10,731 bases of DNA, taken from positions 1 to 10,731 of the forward strand of contig CAMLCX010000134.1 in NCBI GenBank assembly GCA_946478635.1. Reading direction: 5' to 3'. Within the stretch, counting starts at the first letter, position 1, and the number at the start of each line of letters is the position of its first letter. The stretch comes from an uncultured Pseudomonadota bacterium. GTDB taxonomy: Bacteria > Desulfobacterota_B > Binatia > UBA9968. A program made the position numbers and the translations under genes. Positions 1 to 6,041 of the stretch are shown piece after piece. The notes below the pieces were generated by a model, which was not told where the DNA came from, did no database searches, and saw only the letters and a program-made list of their open reading frames with translations.

Positions 1-621
1 AATAGTGTCGGCGGCGGAACCTGGATCGGAGCGATGCTCTGGCTCGAGCATTTCGGCATCGATGTGCAGCGCGATCAGATCTTGTTGCAATCGCTCGGCG
101 ATCAGGGCGTTCAGTCCCAGGCCCTGGAGTCGGGCGTCGTCGACGTCGTGTTTGTCGACGGCGTTTACAGCAAATTACTGAAGCAAAAAGGAATGACTAT
201 TCTCGCCGAGTCGACCGAGCTCAAGCAACCGATCGTCAGTCAATCGACGATCGTGCCGCGCGCGTTCCTGCAACAGTATCCCGAGGTCGCAGAGGGATAT
301 TTGAAAGGTGAAATCGAAGGCATCGCTTTTGCCGTCGCGCCGAAGAACAAGCCCGCCGTCATCAAGACGCTTATGCGGCGGTTGCGGGTCAATGCCATCG
401 CGGCCGAGGAAGGTTATTCCGATATGCTTCGCGGCGTCGACCGCAAGCCATTCGCTTCGTTGGAAGGCATGCGCAACCTGCAGCGCCTGCTGAAACCAAG
501 AAATCCCAAGATCGGCGACCTCCGAGTCGAAGATGTGATCGACAACCGCATTATGCGTAAACTCGAGGAAAGCGGATTCATCGATCGCACCTTCGCGGCC
601 CAGGGGGCGAGTTTCAAGTGA
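1..621 (+). CDS. ABC transporter substrate-binding protein, NMT1/SsuA-like (5' end cut by window)
   Basis: This is the C-terminal ~206 residues of a periplasmic solute-binding protein of the NMT1/SsuA/TauA type, which captures a small ligand and delivers it to an ABC importer. The reading frame is open from base 1 (N-S-V-G-G-G-T-W), so the gene begins outside the window and the internal ATG at 34 is not its start. It aligns without gaps to residues ~140-348 of the complete downstream protein, sharing blocks such as LKQKGMT, AYLKGEIE/GYLKGEIE, APKNKP and RGVDRKPFASLEG. Signal peptide and first lobe are therefore missing only because of the window edge. The 3' end is intact, ending in GASFK and TGA. 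No permease or ATPase follows. Ligand unknown; similar proteins are often annotated as sulfonate, nitrate or pyrimidine-precursor binders, but specificity cannot be assigned. Confidence 0.88.
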   Translation, partial: NSVGGGTWIGAMLWLEHFGIDVQRDQILLQSLGDQGVQSQALESGVVDVVFVDGVYSKLLKQKGMTILAESTELKQPIVSQSTIVPRAFLQQYPEVAEGYLKGEIEGIAFAVAPKNKPAVIKTLMRRLRVNAIAAEEGYSDMLRGVDRKPFASLEGMRNLQRLLKPRNPKIGDLRVEDVIDNRIMRKLEESGFIDRTFAAQGASFK

Positions 622-677
622 TCGCGACGATAAACCCAGCGCGGCAGAGCCGCAACCGAGTCTCGGAGAGTATCTCC

Positions 678-772
678 CGCAAAGGCGCCAAGGCCGCAAA
701 GGTCGGAAAAAAACCGATGAAAATCTTTCGTAGGAATTTTTATCTTTTCCGTCCGAACTTGGCGACTTTGCG
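678..772. repeat. Imperfect inverted repeat, CGCAAAG type
   Basis: The left arm CGCAAAGGCGCCAAG (678-692) matches the reverse complement of the right arm CTTGGCGACTTTGCG (758-772) at 14 of 15 positions, around a 65-bp centre that includes A-rich and T-rich stretches. As RNA it could form a long stem-loop. Similar CGCAAAG-rich palindromes are dispersed in intergenic DNA of many bacterial genomes. A role in termination or as a relic of a small mobile element is inference. Confidence 0.6.
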
Positions 773-773
773 C

Positions 774-797
774 CCCTTCGACTTCGCTCAGGACATG
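774..797 (+). repeat. Dispersed repeat copy A (CCCTTCG...GCTCAGG)
   Basis: CCCTTCGACTTCGCTCAGGA followed by CATG. It shares CCCTTCG, then a variable spacer, then GCTCAGG with copies at 3882-3903 and 5194-5220 and, inverted, at 5249-5274. It starts two bases after the right arm of the preceding inverted repeat, so two repeat families sit back to back. Confidence 0.65.
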
Positions 798-889
798 CTT
801 AGCGGGAGCAATTCCGATTCCGAGTGCTCTCAGCTTCTGGATCATTTGGCAGGCCGCGCAAATGATGAGCTACAGTTCACCGTCATGAT

Positions 890-894
890 GGAGG
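890..894 (+). promoter_or_regulatory. Ribosome binding site for the 904 gene
   Basis: GGAGG lies nine bases before the ATG at 904. It supports this start, which places a basic then hydrophobic signal peptide at the N-terminus. Confidence 0.6.
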
Positions 895-903
895 CTCAAT
901 CCT

Positions 904-1950
904 ATGGACTCGTGTTATCGGCGGCGTGCAATTAGACTCGCTTGGGTCGCCATCGCTCTAGGCGCCTGGCAATTGTTTCAAATACTTCCCGTGTTCGCCG
1001 CCGCGGCGCCGGCAAAATATGCCGTCGGCTACGCCACCTTCACCGCGCGTATCGTGCCGCTCTGGCTCGCCCAGGAGCAGGGTTTTTTTACCAAGTACGG
1101 CATCGACGTCGAGCCGATTTTCATTCGCGGCGCGCCGACACTGGTCGCGGGACTGGCCGCCGGCAGCATTCACATTGGCCGCACCGGCGGCAGCGCCATG
1201 CTCGCGGCGGTCGCCGCTGGCCATGAATTCAAAGTTCTCGCCGCCTTCAACACGCACAACACCTACGATCTCGTCGTGCGGCCCAACATCAAGCGCGCCG
1301 AAGATCTGCGCGGCAAGACGTTCGCGGTGACCAGCATCGGCGGCACCAGTTGGATGGGCGTCCTCCTTTGGCTCGAACATTTGGGCTTGGATCAAGTGCG
1401 CGACAACATCCGCTTCCAGGTGATCGGCGATCAAGCCGTGCAAGTCCAATGCGTCGAGAATGGCCTGTGCGACGCGGCCGCCGTCGATGGCGTCTTTACC
1501 AAACGGCTCAAACAAAAGGGCATGACGGTGCTCGGCGAATACACTGATCTCAAATCATTGTTGATCGGCCAATCGATGGTGGTGCCGAACGCGCTGCTGC
1601 AGCAGCGTCCCGATGTTGCCGAGGCCTACCTCAAAGGCGAGATCGAGGCGCTGGTCTTTTCCCTTGCGCCGAAGAATAAACCGGTGGTGCTCAAAACCCT
1701 GGCACGCTGGCTCAAAGTTGACTCATCCGGCGCCGAGGACGCGTACCTGGATCTCGTTCGCGGTGTCGACAGGAAACCCTTCGCCTCTCTCGAAGGATTG
1801 CGCAACGCTCAACGGCTGTTAAAACTACGCAATCCAAAAGTCGGCGAAGTCAAAGCCGAAGATGTCATCGATAGCCGGCTCATGCGCAAGCTCGACGACA
1901 GCGGTTTCATCGATAAACTATATGCTTTCTACGGCGCGAGCCTGAAGTAA
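904..1950 (+). CDS. ABC transporter substrate-binding protein, NMT1/SsuA-like (complete paralog)
   Basis: A complete 348-residue periplasmic solute-binding protein, the usual length for the NMT1/SsuA/TauA family (type II periplasmic fold). Residues 1-8 are basic (YRRR), ~9-32 hydrophobic, and an Ala-rich stretch at 32-35 offers a signal peptidase I site. The mature part begins with KYAVGYATF and continues to LWLAQEQGFFTKYGIDV, the family hallmark in which a strand is followed by 'ligand from a passive observer at low abundance' segment W-L-A-x-E-x-G-F-F. A GGIHIG-like segment (AAGSIHIGRTGGSAML, ~86-101) and DLRGKTFAV (~134-142) are also typical. It is a tandem paralog of the truncated gene upstream, with extensive identity along the whole overlap, suggesting duplication. 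The next gene starts 23 bp later, so the two are probably cotranscribed. It lacks a linked permease or ATPase here; ligand unknown. Confidence 0.9.
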   Translation: MDSCYRRRAIRLAWVAIALGAWQLFQILPVFAAAAPAKYAVGYATFTARIVPLWLAQEQGFFTKYGIDVEPIFIRGAPTLVAGLAAGSIHIGRTGGSAMLAAVAAGHEFKVLAAFNTHNTYDLVVRPNIKRAEDLRGKTFAVTSIGGTSWMGVLLWLEHLGLDQVRDNIRFQVIGDQAVQVQCVENGLCDAAAVDGVFTKRLKQKGMTVLGEYTDLKSLLIGQSMVVPNALLQQRPDVAEAYLKGEIEALVFSLAPKNKPVVLKTLARWLKVDSSGAEDAYLDLVRGVDRKPFASLEGLRNAQRLLKLRNPKVGEVKAEDVIDSRLMRKLDDSGFIDKLYAFYGASLK

Positions 1951-1973
1951 ACGCTGCCTTCGAGGACAAATAC

Positions 1974-2999
1974 ATGCCCCGTCAATTGCGAATGATCGGC
2001 ATCCTTATTACTGCGTTATCATTGAGCAGCGCACCCGCTTTCGGCCAGGATGCGTTTTTCAAAGGCAAAACCATCCGCATTGTCGTCGGCGGCCCTCCCG
2101 GCGGCGGCTTCGATACCTATGCCCGCATGATCGCCCGGGTCATGCCCAAGTATATTCCCGGCGCGCCGACGATTTTGGTAGACAACATGCCGGGCGCGGG
2201 CATGATGATCGCCGCCAATCATGTTTACAAAGTCGCCAAACCCGACGGCCTGACGATCGGCCACTTTACCGGCAGCCAGACCATCAGCCAGATTCTCAAT
2301 CAGCCTGGCGTCGAGTTCGACATGCGCAAGTTCTACTATCTCGGCGCGCCGACCGCCGATCATTTCTCCTGCGCATTTACCAAAGCCAGCGGCATCACCA
2401 GCACGGATATCTGGCTCAAGCTCAAGCGCCCTGCAAAAATGGGCGCCGTAGGTCCCGGTAATTTGACCGACAACACGCTGCGCGTGCTCAGCACATCGAC
2501 TAATTTGCCGATTCAATTGATCTCGGGCTACAAGGGAACTGCGCCTGTGCGCCTGGCGATGGAAGCCGGCGAAATCGACGGCTCGTGCTGGGGCTGGGAC
2601 TCGATCAAATCGACCTGGGCCAGAGCGTTGGAAAGCGGCGAGGGCATCGTTGTCCTGCAAGCCGCTCCAAGGCCGCACCCGGATCTACCGAAGGTGCCGC
2701 TGATGATCGATTTCGGCAAGAATCAAGACGCCAAACAAATGATCGATGTCGTCGTCCACGGCGGCAACATCTTCGAGCGCACGTACCTGCTTCCACCCGG
2801 CGTGCCGAAGGATCGCGCCCAGCTCCTCAAACAAGCATTTGCGAATACCATGAAAGACGCCGACTTTCTCGCCGATGCCGGCAAGGCGCGGCTCGGCGTG
2901 GCACCGATCACCGGCGATGAGTTGGAACGGCGTGTCAACGCATTCTTCAAACTGCCCGATGATCTAAAAGTCAAAATGAAACGAGTGCTCTATGATTAG
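1974..2999 (+). CDS. Tripartite tricarboxylate transporter substrate-binding protein (TctC/Bug family)
   Basis: A 341-residue extracytoplasmic binding protein of the Bug/TctC family, whose members bind carboxylated compounds for a TctA/TctB-type secondary transporter. The N-terminus is a signal peptide with hydrophobic core ~8-20 and a likely cleavage after APAFG (residue 24). Family features are KTIRIVVGGPPGGGFD (~32-47), the loop preceding the first ligand-binding helix, then VDNMPGAGMMIAANHVY (~69-85), the conserved N-M-P-G-A-G motif, and KPDGLTIG. The start at 1974 is backed by GAGGA at 1962-1966. A Cys/Trp-rich segment (GSCWGWDSI, ~203-211) replaces the more common features around the second lobe, so ligand preference may differ from citrate-type members. 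No tctA or tctB is visible, as is common for orphan Bug genes. It follows an ABC-type binding protein by 23 bp, an unusual pairing of receptors from two transporter classes. Confidence 0.88.
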   Translation: MPRQLRMIGILITALSLSSAPAFGQDAFFKGKTIRIVVGGPPGGGFDTYARMIARVMPKYIPGAPTILVDNMPGAGMMIAANHVYKVAKPDGLTIGHFTGSQTISQILNQPGVEFDMRKFYYLGAPTADHFSCAFTKASGITSTDIWLKLKRPAKMGAVGPGNLTDNTLRVLSTSTNLPIQLISGYKGTAPVRLAMEAGEIDGSCWGWDSIKSTWARALESGEGIVVLQAAPRPHPDLPKVPLMIDFGKNQDAKQMIDVVVHGGNIFERTYLLPPGVPKDRAQLLKQAFANTMKDADFLADAGKARLGVAPITGDELERRVNAFFKLPDDLKVKMKRVLYD

Positions 3000-3023
3000 G
3001 ATGAATTGCCAAGCGCGCGTAGC

Positions 3024-3028
3024 GGAGG
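3024..3028 (+). promoter_or_regulatory. Ribosome binding site deciding the start of the hydrolase
   Basis: GGAGG ends four bases before the ATG at 3033. It favours this start over an in-frame TTG at 3006, which would add nine residues (MPSARSGGL) that do not resemble the family and would place the GGAGG inside the gene. Confidence 0.55.
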
Positions 3029-3032
3029 ACTC

Positions 3033-3839
3033 ATGCCCCATTTGAGCTTGCCCGATAGCGAAATTTACTACGAGACCCACGGCGAAGGGTCGCCGTTCTT
3101 ACTTTGCAGCGTCACCGGTCTCGATCATCAGGCCTGGAAGTTTCACCAGGTGCGGGAGTTTTCGCGCGATCACCGCGTCATCCTCTTCGACTACCGCGGC
3201 ACCGGCAAATCGAGCAAGACGGTGCAAAAGTATTCCATTCCCATGTTTACCGCGGATGCGGCGGCCCTGCTCGATCATTTGAACGTGGAGCAAGCGATTG
3301 TCTGCGGCCATTCCATGGGAGGGGTCGTCGCCCAGTTTCTCGCCATTCAACATCCGCGGAAAGTAAAAACGCTCATCCTGGCATCGAGCGGCGCCGCCCA
3401 TCCCGGCGCACAGGGCATTCCGCTCTCCATGTGCCGCGACATGGTGCGCCAGGGATTTGAGGGCTACATCCGCGAACACACCATCGAAACCGGCTGGACC
3501 AAAGAGTTTGCCGAGAAGAATCCGGCGCTGATCGAAAATTTTTTGCAGGTCAGAATGTCGGGCATCGCGCCGCTGGAAAATTATTTGCACTTCGTCCTGG
3601 CGCGCCAGCAGCATGACCACACAGACCAGTTGAAGGAGATCAATGTGCCGACGCTCGTTCTGGTCGGCGACGACGAGAATCACGGCGCCACCGACAACAC
3701 CCACTGGGCCGCCGCGCACCAGCTGGCGCGCGCGATCCCAAACGCCAAACTCGTCGTGTTGAAAGGCGAAGGCCATCATTACTTGGCAACGAACCCAACA
3801 GCAGCGCACGAAGCGATTCGAGAGTTCATTCGTAATTGA
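3033..3839 (+). CDS. Alpha/beta hydrolase
   Basis: A 268-residue single-domain alpha/beta hydrolase (Abhydrolase_1, esterase/lactonase/C-C hydrolase type), likely cytoplasmic since no signal peptide is seen. The nucleophile elbow is CGHSMGG with Ser94. The acid is in LVLVGDDENHG (Asp213 or Asp214) and the base in GEGHHY (His248 or His249), giving a complete Ser-Asp-His triad in the usual order. The early strand carries FDYRGTGKSS (~52-61), equivalent to the D-x-R-G-x-G-x-S motif. Instead of the frequent HG oxyanion motif it has CSVTGLDHQAW (~25-35), so the oxyanion region is slightly atypical. Length is normal. It lies 33 bp after the TctC-like gene and before an amidohydrolase, consistent with a catabolic role, for example hydrolysing an enol-lactone, ester or ring-cleavage product. 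Substrate not identifiable. Confidence 0.88.
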   Translation: MPHLSLPDSEIYYETHGEGSPFLLCSVTGLDHQAWKFHQVREFSRDHRVILFDYRGTGKSSKTVQKYSIPMFTADAAALLDHLNVEQAIVCGHSMGGVVAQFLAIQHPRKVKTLILASSGAAHPGAQGIPLSMCRDMVRQGFEGYIREHTIETGWTKEFAEKNPALIENFLQVRMSGIAPLENYLHFVLARQQHDHTDQLKEINVPTLVLVGDDENHGATDNTHWAAAHQLARAIPNAKLVVLKGEGHHYLATNPTAAHEAIREFIRN

Positions 3840-3881
3840 CCTGGCATCTGAGATCAGTCGCCCAACGGCTGTCATTCGAGG

Positions 3882-3903
3882 CCCTTCGGCTGTGCTCAGG
3901 ATA
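3882..3903 (+). repeat. Dispersed repeat copy B (CCCTTCG...GCTCAGG)
   Basis: CCCTTCGGCTGTGCTCAGGA then TA, within the 115-bp gap between the hydrolase and amidohydrolase genes. It shares the CCCTTCG and GCTCAGG blocks with the copies at 774 and 5194. No inverted partner arm is visible here. The rest of the gap shows no clear promoter or terminator. Confidence 0.6.
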
Positions 3904-3940
3904 AACTCCGCCGAATAATCTCGAACCTGCTCACATAATT

Positions 3941-3946
3941 GAGGAG
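3941..3946 (+). promoter_or_regulatory. Ribosome binding site for the amidohydrolase
   Basis: GAGGAG ends eight bases before the ATG at 3955. It supports that start over a second ATG at 3976, which would begin directly at MNRRDFLK. Either start keeps the twin-arginine motif. Confidence 0.6.
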
Positions 3947-3954
3947 AGAACGTC

Positions 3955-5094
3955 ATGAGCGGAATACATCTGGATATGAATCGCCGTGACTTTTTAAAAC
4001 TGGCGGCCAAAAGCGCCGTGGTTTCTTCCGGGCTTCTCTCCGGCTGCGCGGCAAGCGCGCCGGGCGGCAGCACGAGCGCCGCGCGCGCCATCGACATCCA
4101 TCATCATTACTTTCCACCGGAATTGATTGACGAAATAAAAATGCATGGCAAAGCGCTTGGCGGTATCGAATATTTTCCACCGAAGCAAGCCAAAGACAAT
4201 CCTTATCGAATTCAGTTTCCCAAGGGGCGGCAGTTTGCCGCGGATGTGCGGATGGCTGAAGTGCCCAATCGCCTCGAAGCTATGACAAAAGGCAATATCG
4301 GCATCGCTATGCTCGAAGTACATATCGTCGCGGTGGGTTACGAGCTTGACGGCCCGCGCGGAGAAACCTGGTCAAATATATATAACGAAGCGATCATGAA
4401 TCTCGTCAAGCGCCAACCCGATCGCTTTGCCGGTATCGCGACAGTGCCTCTACAGGATCCGCCGCGCGCCGCCAAAGTCTTGGAGCACGCTATCGTTAAT
4501 CTCAAAATGTCCGGAGTCACCATCGCCTCCAACGTTGTCGGCAAGTATTATAACGATAGGAGCTTCGATCCTTTCTGGAAAAAAGCGGAAGAGCTGGATG
4601 TGCTCATGATCATGCATCCGGAATGGGTCGCCGGGGCCGATAAGATGGAGCCCTACAGTCTGCGCAACATTTGCGGCAATCCCGCGGACACGACGCTCTC
4701 GGTGACCTATATGATGTATAGCGGGGTATTTGACCGCTTCCCCAATTTAAGACTCGGTTTGCTCCACGGCGGCGGTTATATTCCGTATCATCTCGGTCGC
4801 TTGGACCAGGGCAAGATTGGCGCATCCGGGTCAGCTGCAATCCCCGCCAAGTTTCCACCGAGCAAATATTTGAAAAACCTCTATTTCGACAACCTGGTCT
4901 ACCGCGTTGAGACGGTCGAATACCTGAAGCGCATGGTCGGCGCCGATCATGTCATGGTCGGCACCGACTACCCCTTCGATCTCGGCGACTGGAATGCCGC
5001 GGAGAAGATTCGGCTGATGGACTGTACGGCAAGCGAGCGCGAGGCGATGCTGCACGGAAACGCGCGGAAGCTGCTGCGGCTCCCGAGCGCGTAG
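3955..5094 (+). CDS. Tat-exported lipoprotein amidohydrolase (amidohydrolase 2, ACMSD-like)
   Basis: A 379-residue metal-dependent hydrolase or decarboxylase of the amidohydrolase-2 family (PF04909), related to ACMSD, 4-oxalomesaconate hydratase and gamma-resorcylate decarboxylase. The N-terminus has the Tat motif NRRDFLK (Arg10-Arg11), a hydrophobic stretch and a lipobox LSGC with Cys31, so it is predicted to be exported folded and lipid-anchored. Metal ligands expected for the family are present: the H-x-H pair His49 and His51 (IDIHHHYF), His221 (MIMHPEW), His271 (LLHGGGY, catalytic in ACMSD) and Asp338 (MVGTDYPFD). The NARKLL near the C-terminus (369-374) is the usual family ending. It follows the alpha/beta hydrolase by 115 bp, a gap holding a repeat, so it may be a separate transcript. 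Substrate unknown. The exported location contrasts with cytoplasmic ACMSD-type enzymes of catabolic pathways. Confidence 0.9.
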   Translation: MSGIHLDMNRRDFLKLAAKSAVVSSGLLSGCAASAPGGSTSAARAIDIHHHYFPPELIDEIKMHGKALGGIEYFPPKQAKDNPYRIQFPKGRQFAADVRMAEVPNRLEAMTKGNIGIAMLEVHIVAVGYELDGPRGETWSNIYNEAIMNLVKRQPDRFAGIATVPLQDPPRAAKVLEHAIVNLKMSGVTIASNVVGKYYNDRSFDPFWKKAEELDVLMIMHPEWVAGADKMEPYSLRNICGNPADTTLSVTYMMYSGVFDRFPNLRLGLLHGGGYIPYHLGRLDQGKIGASGSAAIPAKFPPSKYLKNLYFDNLVYRVETVEYLKRMVGADHVMVGTDYPFDLGDWNAAEKIRLMDCTASEREAMLHGNARKLLRLPSA

Positions 5095-5318
5095 ATAAGC
5101 CCAAGCCGTCGTTGCGCTACGGTCGCTCCATCCGAGTTTTCGCATCTCCGCAGATCCAACGAATGAACCGCATAGCGTTTGTCGATCACGGTTCCCTTCG
5201 GCATGGCTCAGGGCAAGCGGCGCTCACTACGAACGGCTCGTGTCTTGACCGTTCACCCTGAGCTCGTCGAAGGGTTCTTGGAACTCGGACGTTAATCAAC
5301 TGTTACCGATCACGAATT
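5095..5318. other. 224-bp intergenic region with a large hairpin repeat, no gene
   Basis: No gene is supported between the amidohydrolase and the methyltransferase. The second half is a hairpin-forming repeat (5194-5274). I see no convincing -35/-10 pair: a TTGACC at 5245-5250 lies inside the repeat and has no matching -10. The first half (5095-5193) shows nothing recognisable. Confidence 0.6.
5194..5274. repeat. Hairpin-forming repeat, copies C and inverted D (CCCTTCG...GCTCAGG)
   Basis: The left arm, 5194-5220, reads CCCTTCGGCATGGCTCAGGG then CAAGCGG. The reverse complement of the right arm (5249-5274) reads CCCTTCGACGAGCTCAGGGT then GAACGG. They match apart from a few substitutions and a one-base indel, around a 28-bp centre. 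An alternative inner hairpin pairs GAACGG (5231-5236) with CCGTTC (5249-5254), which would compete with the long stem. This is the only site in the window where the repeat is present as both arms. It sits just ahead of the tightly packed downstream gene run, so it could end upstream transcripts; that role is inference. Confidence 0.65.
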
Positions 5319-6029
5319 ATGCCCTACGAACAATTTTCTCGATTTTACGATCTCGTCATGGGCGACAGATCCAAGGCGGCGGATTTTATCCGCGGCCTCA
5401 TCGAGCGCCACAAGCCGGAGACTAGAACCGTTCTTGAAATCGCCTGCGGCACCGGGGCCATCTTAGGTTTTCTTGCCGGCACCTACGACGCCACAGGTCT
5501 CGACCGCTCCCGGCAAATGCTCGCGCTCGCGCGCAAGAAACTGCCGCACATCCGCTTTTACCGCCAGGACATGACCAGCTTTCGCGTCGCCAGAAAGTTC
5601 GACGCGATTGTTTGCGTGTTCGATTCCATCAATCACCTGCTCCATTTCAGGGAGTGGAAGCAAGTGTTTCGCCAGGTTGCGCTCCATCTCAATGATGACG
5701 GACTTTTTGCATTTGACGTTAACACCCTCGGCAAGCTTCGGCGTCTAGCCGACGCGCCCGCATGGTCGCGGCAGTTTGGCCGGGATCTGGTCACCATCAA
5801 GGTCACCGGCGGTCGGGGCGCAATGTTCGACTGGGAGGTTAAAATCTTCGAACATCAGAAAAGCCATGAGTACAAACTTTTCCACGAAACGATAAGAGAG
5901 CTTGCGCTACCGCAAAAGCGAATTCTGGCGGCATTGCGAGGTTGTTTTAAACAGGTCAAAGTAATCGATGCCGAAGGCGCTCGTCCCTCCGATGAGTCGG
6001 AGCGTCTCTATTTCGTGTGCAAAAGATAA
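5319..6029 (+). CDS. Class I SAM-dependent methyltransferase
   Basis: A 236-residue Rossmann-fold methyltransferase (Methyltransf_25/11 type), presumably cytoplasmic. Motif I is VLEIACGTG (38-46), the SAM-binding glycine loop. The acidic residue that binds the ribose hydroxyls is Asp62 in TGLDRS, Asp84 (QDM) is in the position contacting adenine, and FDAIVCVFDSINHL (94-107) is motif IV with the active-site strand. The N-terminus, YEQFSRFYDLVMGD, is typical of small-molecule methyltransferases of the UbiE-like superfamily. The C-terminal half (after ~125) carries the family's beta-insertion, and YFVCKR ends the last strand. The start lacks a strong Shine-Dalgarno, but the reading frame opens with a good family N-terminus. 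The stop is 12 bp before the S9 peptidase gene, so they are probably cotranscribed. Acceptor unknown; length normal. Confidence 0.88.
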   Translation: MPYEQFSRFYDLVMGDRSKAADFIRGLIERHKPETRTVLEIACGTGAILGFLAGTYDATGLDRSRQMLALARKKLPHIRFYRQDMTSFRVARKFDAIVCVFDSINHLLHFREWKQVFRQVALHLNDDGLFAFDVNTLGKLRRLADAPAWSRQFGRDLVTIKVTGGRGAMFDWEVKIFEHQKSHEYKLFHETIRELALPQKRILAALRGCFKQVKVIDAEGARPSDESERLYFVCKR

Positions 6030-6041
6030 CCTGAGGCGATC

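Larger units (their letters stand above)
622..903. other. 282-bp intergenic region filled with repeats, no gene
   Basis: No credible gene lies between the two solute-binding protein genes. The region holds a small hairpin (GGAGA at 665-669, TCTCC at 673-677), a larger CGCAAAG-type inverted repeat (678-772), and immediately after it a copy of the CCCTTCG...GCTCAGG repeat (774-797). A + strand reading frame crosses the area, but its translation is largely translated repeat (FDFAQDMLSG), a typical sign of a spurious ORF. Confidence 0.7.

Noticed and set aside
618..935. + strand 105-codon frame between the two solute-binding protein genes
   Set aside because: It runs through both intergenic repeats, reads as translated repeat (FDFAQDMLSG), and overlaps the well-supported start at 904.
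1777..1797. CCCTTCG...CGAAGG palindrome within the 904-1950 gene, resembling the dispersed repeat
   Set aside because: It encodes the conserved KPFASLEG segment shared by the upstream paralog and lacks the GCTCAGG block.
2019..2678. - strand 219-codon frame opposite the TctC-like gene
   Set aside because: Antisense shadow of a clear binding-protein gene, no recognisable domain.
3099..4097. - strand 332-codon frame opposite the hydrolase and amidohydrolase start
   Set aside because: It is antisense to two strongly supported genes, spans their boundary and shows no family motif; long antisense frames are expected in GC-rich DNA.
5245..5273. Possible promoter starting with TTGACC before the 5319 gene
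   Set aside because: The TTGACC is part of the dispersed repeat and no credible -10 box follows at the right distance.
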